This document shows positions 55,977-64,000 of a DNA stretch of 64,000 bases, in pieces. The stretch comes from Chlorella sorokiniana (taxonomy: Eukaryota; Chlorophyta; Trebouxiophyceae; Chlorellales; Chlorellaceae): the NCBI GenBank assembly GCA_025917655.1, contig CP084619.1, positions 1,798,001 to 1,862,000 on the forward strand, read 5' to 3'. Under the pieces are notes generated by a model. That model worked only from the letters and a program-made list of their open reading frames with translations. It searched no databases and was not told where the DNA came from. Numbering within the stretch: the first letter of the stretch is position 1; each line of letters begins with the position of its first letter. The position numbers were made by a program, and so were the translations under genes.

Positions 55977-58230
55977 ATGGGGGCCCCTCCTCGCACTCCC
56001 GCGTTGGCCAGGCGGCCGCGCAAAGTGTTGGTCTCTCTGGGCACGTGGGTGTGCCTGGCGAGCCTGCTTTGCCTGCACCATATCACTAAAGCGCCTGGGT
56101 GCGCGCCTGACGGGGCTGGCCTGCCTCAAGGCCCTGCCGTCACGGCCCCGCCACGGCTGCTGTCGGTGGAAGAGATACAGGAGCTCATCCGGCAGCCTGC
56201 CAGCCTGTTTGGCCGGGTGCAGAAGGGAGGCCTGCCGGCCAATTACAGTTTCATGATGGCGCACCTCACCGACACCAACCCCGATGTACGGGAGGAGGGA
56301 ATCCCTGCCACCATGGGCCCGGCTGTCATGCGCTGGTTTGCCCATGCTTACACGTGAGTGCCGTGGTCGCTGCTGCAGCTGATCTGCGGCTCGTGACTTG
56401 AAGTCAGCCGAAGGTCACTCATGTCCTGCACACTTGTACACCGCCTGGCCCGGCTCAGCTTTGCTTGCCACCGCTGCTGAAGCTGCGTCGACGCGCGCTG
56501 CCGCGGTTGCCTCACCCTCGCCGCAGCTTCAACCGCTCTGCGGGGCAGAGCAACCGCGGCCTGCAGTCCCCGGTGCCCCCTGCCACTTCTGGGCAGACCA
56601 CCGCTACCGCATTTTGTATGTGCGCAACTTCAAGACTGCGGGCACCAGCATCACCGTCACGCTGGGCCAGAAGGAGCTGCCCATGTACTGCAAGTGAGCC
56701 GAGGGCAGAGCGCAAAGCGACGCATGGATCGACAGCAGCAAGGGGCCAGCTGCGAGCGGATTCAAAAGGTCATGGCCATGTTCAAACGTGTGTGCGCTGC
56801 GCTGCAGGGCTCAGCCCGCGGGCTGCGCCGCCAAGTGCCGCAACAAGCAGGTGTGCCTGGAGAATGTGGTTGACCCGGCCACGCTGCGCCGCCTCTTTGC
56901 GGAGTACACAGGCAAGGGCGTGAATGCCGTGGCGCACCTGCTGTGAATGTTTTGCGGGGAGGGCGGCGCAGCAGGCAGCTGCTGGTTAGCATGCATCAGC
57001 AGGCGGGGCTGCTTGGCGGGGATGCCCACCACCAGCAAACATGCCCTGCTGTGTCTCTTGTCGCTCCTGCTGGCCTTACTTGAGGAGCTACCTCTGGTGG
57101 CTGCGTCCCTGCATGCCGACCCTGGCCATGATGCTGCCCACCCATCAACCCCACCCCTTGCTCGCAGTGTTCTCCTTTGTGCGCAACCCGTGGGCCCGTG
57201 CGCTGTCCAGCTGGCATCACATCCACAAGTACGGCCTGCACCCGCCCTGCCACGACAGCCTCACCAAGTTTGCGGCCCTGCCCTCCGCCTACGGCGCCAA
57301 GTGCCTGGGCGAACGCACCTGCTGCAAGCGCCGCTTCGGCTGGCTGCTGGAGCACATTGAGCCGCAAGCCACCTGCCTGTTTGACGACCAGGGCGCCCGC
57401 GGTCGACTTTCTGGGACGGGTGGAGCACTTGGACGAAGACATGCAGGTTGGCGAGGGAACGGGGGCGCGCGCGGCGGGGGCGGGCGCTGCAGTCGGCTCA
57501 GCCTCTGCTTTGCTTGGCACCGAAGCGCCTCATGATCGCCCCCAAGCGCAGGAGCTGGTCAAGCTGATCAACAGCCGGCTGGCGGAGGGAGTCGAGCCGC
57601 TGCGGGTGGGGGCCTTACCGCACTGGCAGCTGGCGCTGCCCGACCTCAAGAACAAGTGAGCTGAGCAGAGAGGGCGCTCAGCATGCAGTCGAATGGTCGC
57701 ACTCAGGAGGGAGGGTATGCAGAGGCATGGGGATGTGACAGGCTGCGTCGCCGGTCCCTTGCTGCAGGGAGGATGACAAGTGGCGGTACTATGCAGGGCT
57801 GTACTGGAACAGCACAACGGGTGGGGCCAAGGGCTGCTGGACCCCGCTTAATGCAGGGCTTCTCAGCAAGCATGCTTGGGTGGAAGGCTGTGCAGCATTT
57901 GTTGCCCCTGCAGTCACCGCACTTTCTGACTGTCCCCCGCCCGCAGCCCTGCAAGACGTGCGCAGCTACTTCCACGCCGATTTCGACCTGCTCCAGATAC
58001 CGGGCAGAGACGTTCAGGGCGCGGGGCCGGTGGCGCGGCGGTGGAAGCAAATGCAGTGGCTGCCCAAGGGGGAAGGCTGCAAGGGCTGCAACAGGCTCGA
58101 TGGAAGTGAAGCTTGCACCCCTTACCTAGCGGCATGTGGCTCCTCCCTTCTATGCTGTTGGTTCCTGCCACGTCCCCTTGCCCTGCCCCATTCCTGGAGC
58201 TCATTTCATTTGCAGCACTGCCTTTATTGA
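55977..58230 (+). CDS. Golgi-type carbohydrate sulfotransferase (sulfotransferase 2 family)
   Basis: It starts MGAPPRTPALARRPRKVLVS (ATG 55977; 55935 is possible), with a short basic N-terminus and a hydrophobic segment SLGTWVCLASLLCL, as in type II Golgi proteins. After exons with VEEIQELIRQPASLFGRV come the PAPS-binding blocks: YRILYVRNFKTAGTSITVTL (5'-phosphosulfate loop, near 56620) and SFVRNPWARALSSWHHIHK (3'-phosphate motif, near 57185). A cysteine-rich part follows (AKCRNKQVCLEN, AKCLGERTCCKRRFG), then VDFLGRVEHLDEDM and RSYFHADFDLLQIPG. It transfers sulfate from PAPS to a glycan. Several introns separate these blocks. The 3' end is uncertain: the frame closes at 58230, and TGTAA lies at 58423. 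Confidence 0.8.
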
Positions 58231-58422
58231 CCAATGCTGTGGCAGCCCCCAAAATAACATGGCGACCTACAGCATCTGCAAACATTATTGCATGCAGCCC
58301 GCATTCTTTAGTGCAAGCCGGAACCTTGCACAGACAGGTGTTGATATTGGGGCAGCGGCAGGTCATGATCACCCACACGTCAGCCACACATGACCAGCCA
58401 CAACGGTTTTCTGAAACAGTGA

Positions 58423-58427
58423 TGTAA
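58423..58427 (+). terminator. Probable polyadenylation signal of the sulfotransferase
   Basis: TGTAA about 190 bp past the sulfotransferase stop, and only 6 bp from the stop codon of the converging G6PD gene. The two transcripts probably overlap at their 3' ends. Confidence 0.45.
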
Positions 58428-58432
58428 TCGGG

Positions 58433-61400
58433 TTATTTTTCCTGCAATCGAGCGTCAGCTTTGTGGCAACCATGGAGCCAGGCGTCCAGCGTCGGGTGCT
58501 TCCGTTCACAGCTTCCCTGCGACCGCCGCCTGGCCGTGTGGCCAGTCGTAGGCAACGTTTTCACAAAGCCCGCGCGTGCCAGCAGCTCATCCGCCTCTTC
58601 TGGGCCCCTGCACGGACCAGGAGCCATGCTTTGAGGGGTTTGACTGACACGCACGAGGCTTCGAGGGCTTTGGGACAGCAGTGAAGGCCTTGCTCTGTGC
58701 ATGGCTTGCAGCCGCGCACCGGCTGCCATAGGGATAGGGGTGCACGGGGAGCGTGCCGGCGTCAATCTGGTGCAAGAGCGGCGTGAAGATGGCCCACGCC
58801 GCGCGCAGCTCGTCCCTGCACACAAGGCCCAACAGCAAGCGCTGTGACGGCTGTGCGCGCTGCGCCAGCAATTATCGCAGAATTTGTGCAGCCACCTGTC
58901 GCTCAGGTTGGGCGCAGCTCGGGAGCCGCCCACCTGCGCACAAAGTGCTGCTGGTCGCCGCGGATGGAGTCGAGTATGAGGCGGGGGTAGGCGTCGGGGA
59001 TGACGACGCCCGGGTAGCGCGCGTGTAGTCCAGGTCCAGCTCGCTGATGGCGGTCTCCATCTCCAGCCCTGCAAACAGGTTGGCGCGGCAACATAAGGGA
59101 GCAGCGGCAGAGCAGCAGCTGGCGGCCAGCTTGCCGAGCCACCGCGTGCAGGGTCGATGCGGAGGAGCGTGGTTTGGCGGCAAGTTGGAGCCACGCTGAC
59201 CTGGCTTCTTCACAATCATCTTCAGGTAGATTGCCTCGTCAGGCTGCAGCCGCACCACCAGCTGCGCAAGGGCAGCGGGGCAGCATGACCCAATCGAACA
59301 ATGCTCAACCCAAGGATGGCCCGTTTCTGCAGACTTTCTGCAGACGCTTGGGTGTGCTGCGGCACATCCAGCAGCTGCTGCAATGCCCTGCCCCCACCTC
59401 GTTGCGCATGGACTCCGGCTCGCCGCCAAACACAAAGTGCGGCGTGGATCGCAGCTGCACCCGTATCTCCGCCTTGCGCTCGTTCAGCGCCTTGCCCGCC
59501 TTCAGCACAAACGGCACGCCCGACCACCTGGGGCAGGGGAGGGGCGGGTTGTGGGGGTGTATGATCCACGCGCAACGCAGCTAGCCCTCCCCAATGCTCT
59601 TGCCAACCCCACCTGTCGTTGTCGATGAAAAGCTTCACGGAGGCAAAGGTGGGGGTCTTGCTGCCGGCAGGCACTGTGGGGTCGTCTGCAGGAGCCACGG
59701 TGGCCGCTGGGTTGGAGTCGAACACAGGCACAAGCTCAGCCAGCGGTAGAGAAGCTGCACCAGCGACGCACCTGTGTATCCAGGCTGCCCTTTTGCCGCC
59801 TCGTACTGCCCCAGCACCACGTGATGAGGCTGCACCGGCTTGATGCAGCGCAGCACCTTGACCTGGCATCAGGGAGGGACGGGGTTGAGCAGGGACTCCC
59901 AGGGCCGCTTGTGAGAGCCAAAGCGCTTCAAGCACGAGTCGTGCGCCTGCGCCCCAACCTTTTCGTCACGCAGATCATCCGGATGGATGCTCAGCGGCTT
60001 CTCCATTGCCAGCATGGCCAGCAGCTGTATCAGGTGGTTCTGCAAGCACCAAGGCAGGCAGAAAGCGAGGGTCCCATGAGGCCGGCATGCAGTCAACCGC
60101 GGCTAGCATCCAAACAGGCGGCCCCAACCGCGCCACCAAACCACCAGCACGCAACCACACACAGCCGTGCCCTGCCTGGATCACGTCGCGAACAATGCCA
60201 AACGTGTCAAAGTAGCCGCCCCGCCCTTGGGTGCCAAAGTCCTCCTGCGAGGCGCGCAGCAGGAGGACAGCGCAGGCTGCAGGTTCAGTTCCAAGCACGG
60301 AAGCAGTGCGTGTTGCGAGGCACCCCCACCTTGAACGTGATCTGCACGTTGGAGATGCAGTTGCGATTCCAAATAGGCGACAAAAACATGTTGGCAAAGC
60401 GCTGCACGGGAGGGCGTTAAGGGCTCGAGTGACACCTACAAAGCAGTCAGGGGGCCTAGCAGGGACAGCCACAGTCGAGGCAGCCACCTTGTTTGCGCCC
60501 AGAACAGCCGACAGCAGCACTCACCATGACGAACAGGTTCTGCGCCATTTCCTTGCCCTGCGCGTGTGTGCCGGTCAGGCGTGTCGGTCAGTCAGAAAGG
60601 CAGCCCATCTCCTGCTGCCGCAGTGAGGGCCCCAGCGCCGGGAGGGGATTCGTTCACACAGAAGCAGCCCCAAGGTGCGAGGGGCCCACCAGGTAGTGGT
60701 CGATGCGGTACAGCTGGCTCTCGGGGTACAGCCGCCCCAGCTCATCCGCCAGCTCCTCAGAGCTCTGCAGGTCCCGCCCGAACGGCTTCTCCACAATCAC
60801 GCGCAGCCAGGAGCCCTCCACGCAGGGCAAGTCATCGCAGTGCGCCTGCAGAGGTCCAGGGAGGGAACACGTGCGCGGGTCAACCGCCGTTGCCCACCCT
60901 CAGTAAGCAGGGCCCAAGTCACAGCTGGCGACAAACGGCAAAGGCCTCCAGCGGGCAAGGGTTTGGGTTTGAGCTGCGGGCAGGACTACCTTGAGGCCGG
61001 TGCAGACTTGGGGGTAGACGGAGGGCGGCAGCGCCAGGTAGTAGAGGCGGCCCACGGGGCAGCCGTGGTACTGAGCCTCGCGTGTGTTGAGCGCGGTGTC
61101 CAGCGCCTGCCAACCCTCGTCGCCATCGTACTGCCCTGCAAAGCACACACCCGGCTGTTGGGTGTGCAATGCTCACCAACTGCAGCGATGAGAGCCGCAC
61201 AGACGATAGAACACAGTTTATTGGTGATGGCTGACATCCCTCCCCAGCTCAGGGGGAATAATGAGGGCGGCCCACCTTGTACATAGGTGCAGAGCTCCAG
61301 GAACTTGTCGACCTCATTGCTGCCGCCCTCCAGCCGTGGCCGCAGCTTGGCCCGCAGCTCCTCATCTGTCAGCTGGGTGCGCGCGTACCCAATGATTGCC

Positions 61401-61942
61401 ACGTTGCGTGGCAAGAAGCTGCAAGGGCGGGCAGCGGCCAGGCAGTGAGGGTGGCAGAGGGGTGGCAGCCCCGCAAACGCACGCCAGCGCTCCTGCTCAC
61501 CCATTGCGAAACAGGAACTGCAGGGCAGGGTAGGTCTTCTTGCTGGCAAGGTCACCCGATGCGCCTGCAGGTTGTAGGGTGCACATGGTGCACAAGCTCG
61601 AAGCATTAAGAGGCGGCGGCCCAGCCAGTGACGGCAAGCAGCACCAAGGGCAAGGCAAACAGTGTGCTGGCTGAAGCCGTGCACCAATCATCCCAACATC
61701 AGTCCACGAAGCCCTAAATCAAGCACGTGGGGCGCAGGGCTCCAACCAGGCAAAACCCTGTGGCGATCCTGTCGCGATCCTGAGCTTTTTGCCGATTGCC
61801 ACGCAAACCCGACATCCCTACCTGCCACGACAATTGTAAGGCACAGTTGCTTCTCTATACAGCAGTGCCACAGGTCTCGGTCGGATGGAAGGCTTGCTTC
61901 GGCCGACAACGAGAGGGAGTCGCGCTTGTTTACGGTGGACAT
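58433..61942 (-). CDS. G6PD: Glucose-6-phosphate 1-dehydrogenase, probably cytosolic
   Basis: It starts [20 protein letters not shown] (ATG 61942; a Met 12 codons upstream is possible) with no clear transit peptide. The NADP-binding motif [20 protein letters not shown] is formed across an intron. Further exons read [52 protein letters not shown], and the active-site RIDHYL followed by [17 protein letters not shown] across an intron near 60690. Then come [40 protein letters not shown] and [19 protein letters not shown]. It ends [11 protein letters not shown]. The enzyme oxidises glucose-6-phosphate to 6-phosphogluconolactone with NADP, the first step of the oxidative pentose phosphate pathway. 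About a dozen exons, intact in frame. Plastid isoforms would need a longer N-terminus. Confidence 0.96.
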
Positions 61943-62446
61943 GTTGAAAGAGTGTCTACTGCAAGCGGTCTTCTCGGATGATGTCATATAGGTCCATGAT
62001 CGCCGTCGACACATCAGCGTTGCGGTGCGGCATGCGCTCGAGAATGTGTCCCATCCCTTGATTTGCGATGCAGAACAACACGTCCAGAGCTGTACTGTAC
62101 ATACCTAGTCAGATGCATCCCTTACCTACGCCCCAGGCGGCTTATGGTTGAGGTTGGGCTTGCATGCTCGGCAGGTTTGAGAGCGCCGGCGCCCGAAGCA
62201 GCAGCTACCTGTGCAATAGAGCTGCTCGCACTTGCTCCGCTGCAACTGCAGCTGCCTATGAATATCATACAAGCGGGGTTGTCTTGGTTGAAAGGGCAGT
62301 TGCCGTACCAAACAGGTGCCGGGACGGGGAATGGGGACGGCGCCCCCAGCGCTGGAAAGCGGCAGACGCTCCACCAGTTTCGGAGAGGCCTTTGGATAGC
62401 ACCTGTCGCCTCAAGAGTCGCAGGCTGTGCAGAAACATCATTCGAA
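61943..62446. promoter_or_regulatory. Divergent intergenic region G6PD/GNAT
   Basis: About 500 bp between divergent start codons. The frame upstream of the GNAT start is open to 62063, so the true GNAT start may be further left. Confidence 0.4.
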
Positions 62447-63797
62447 ATGGAGAATCCCCTTCTTCCGCTGGAGCCGATAGTGGCTCTGAACGAATTGCGG
62501 TCCGAAGAGGCCTTGAAGCACCCTCAAGACATGGCCCTTACGACAATAGTAGAGGTGAACAGCTAGGAGGGACACACAGGGGCACATCCTGGCACCGGGG
62601 AGCATGGTTGCTGACGGCCAGGCACCGGGGCCGCAGCCGGCACGATCATCGTTGTGTCGCCGTAGCTCACTTTCCCTTCTGCCCACACTCCTCTGCTCAG
62701 GCCTTTGCGCCACTGCCCATAGTCAAGTACCTGGCGAAGCCTGGCCACGAGCGGGAGTACATGCGCGCCTTTGTGCAGCTGCACCGTCAGTCGCACCAAT
62801 ATGAAGTGGGTTGCCTCATCGCCCTTCCACACAATACAGCGCATCAGCGATGGCAAGACGCATTGCTGCGTGCAGGTCCATGCGGCTGACGACTTCAGGG
62901 TGGTTGCGCTGGTGCGGGAGGTGCCGGAGGTGCCGCCCGCCCTGGGAGCAGAGGAGCCTGGACCCAATGCTGGGTGCGCGCAAGTGGACAGCAGCCGCGC
63001 GGCAGCTTCTGCAAATGTGGAACCCGCTCTGATGCAGGGTGCCGCCGCTCCGGGCGCCGTCAAAGTCGAAAGCCGGCGCCCGACCCAGACCAGCTGCGAG
63101 AGGCGGTGCAGCTTGGCTCTCTGGGTGGGCTGCTGTCGCTCGGCGTGTCGTGGGCGGAGTCAGGTGAGGCCGCGCCCTGCTCTCGAGCGCAGGGAAGGCC
63201 ACACGAACATCGCATGCAGACAGCCTGCTACCTGCCCCCTTGCAAGCAGAGCTGCTGGTGCACACAAACCCCGACCGGATTGAGGCGGCAGAGGAGCTGC
63301 AGCGGAACCTGCAGCAGTATCTCGATCAGTATGTGCAGGTAAAAGGGAGGTTGTGTGTGAGGTCTGCGTTCGCCACCCCCAGAGAGTCCAGCGGCGCTCC
63401 ATCGCGGCGAGCGCAAACACCCCCCCCCGTGACGGCGTTTGCAGGAGCACGGCCCCACGCTGCACTTGCACTTCCTGGCGGTTTCGCCTCAGGCGCAGCG
63501 CACCGGCAGGGGCCGCGACATGATGCAGCACCTTGTTCGGATGGCAGATTCTGGTGAGTGACACTGACGTGGGGCCTGGCCACCTCCCACCATATCGTGT
63601 GCACCACGTTTGGGAGGTGGTCAAGAGCAGTGCTGTGCCTTGCAGAGGGGCGCCACCTGTACCTGGAGGCCAGCAGTGAAGCCTCCCGCAAACTGTACCT
63701 TCGGAACGGCTTTAAAGACCTTTGCGAGTATGTGCTGGGCGATGCGGGCCCAACTCTGTACATCATGGCGCGCCCCCAGCTCGCAACGCGCAGCTGA
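62447..63797 (+). CDS. GNAT-family N-acetyltransferase
   Basis: The proposed start is MENPLLPLEPIVALNELRSE (ATG 62447). That exon is joined at GAG/GTGAAC to AFAPLPIVKYLAKPGHEREY, then VHAADDFRVVALVREVPE. A small exon near 63250 reads ELLVHTNPDRIEAAEELQRN. The acetyl-CoA-binding region is split by introns: HGPTLHLHFLAVSPQAQRTG and RGRDMMQHLVRMAD (near 63450-63540) provide motif A with Q/R-x-x-G-x-G/A, and HLYLEASSEASRKLYLRNGF (near 63655) is the typical motif B. The stop is at 63797 after ARPQLATRS. The acceptor substrate is unknown. Relatives in plants and fungi include uncharacterised GNATs. The middle region around 63000 is alanine- and proline-rich. Confidence 0.75.
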
Positions 63798-64000
63798 AGG
63801 AAACAAGATCACAGGCGCAGGCGGGTTCAGCGGTGCGCACTGCAGTGGAGCAGTGAACCGCTTGCTGGCGTGTTGCCTGTGTTTGGCATGTGTGGAGCAG
63901 CTATGTATTCTGCACAGCACAGCACGGCACACCATCAAACAATGAGGCGGTTCCCTTGTGGCGAGGTGGCGGCAGCGGCGAGGCGAGGCGGCAGGACACC
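63798..64000. other. Right edge, 3' region of the GNAT gene
   Basis: Probably the 3' untranslated region of the GNAT gene. The last bases are a GGC/GGCGA-rich stretch. No gene was seen. Confidence 0.5.

Overview
The window looks like nuclear DNA from a GC-rich green alga, most likely a trebouxiophyte of the Chlorella group. The genes are compact, with many short GT-AG introns, very GC-rich third positions, TGTAA-type polyadenylation signals and plastid transit peptides. Several products are typical of algae and plants: LCIB, bestrophin-like thylakoid channels, cytosolic GapC and an LPA1-like kinase. No tRNA, rRNA, CRISPR array or recognisable transposon was found.

Layout: 1-6499 is a satellite of 172-bp units that runs off the left edge. 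6775-13263 holds three minus-strand genes: an atypical short-chain dehydrogenase, cytosolic GAPDH and a 5'-3' exonuclease of the PIN/HhH type. A TraB-family gene follows on the plus strand (about 13965-15409). 16047-47529 is dominated by genes of the CO2-concentrating mechanism (CCM): a repeat-rich, basic, plastid-targeted protein that resembles a Rubisco/pyrenoid linker (16047-17453), and three copies of a head-to-head module. In each module an LCIB-family carbonic anhydrase gene and a bestrophin-like anion channel gene diverge from a roughly 290-310 bp intergenic region (pair 1: 17889-22935; pair 2: 37608-42211; pair 3: 42770-47529). Between pairs 1 and 2 lie a secreted or membrane subtilase, an MPP6-like exosome cofactor and a Tudor/TFIIS-M/SPOC protein. 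47961-63797 holds a telobox-Myb protein, an LPA1/2-phosphoglycerate-kinase-like protein, a Golgi-type sulfotransferase, glucose-6-phosphate dehydrogenase and a GNAT acetyltransferase.

Working model: bestrophin-like channels would bring bicarbonate into the thylakoid lumen, LCIB-type proteins would recapture or interconvert leaked CO2 around the pyrenoid, and the linker-like protein could condense Rubisco. All three parts lie within 32 kb, and two of them are arranged as repeated divergent pairs, so this may be a co-regulated CCM locus kept similar by gene conversion. The family assignments of LCIB, BST, GAPDH, G6PD, LPA1 and the exonuclease rest on clear motifs. The linker role and the co-regulation are inferences. 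Many conserved genes, GAPDH included, carry single-base losses in C/G runs. These look like sequence errors and should be corrected before anything is called a pseudogene.
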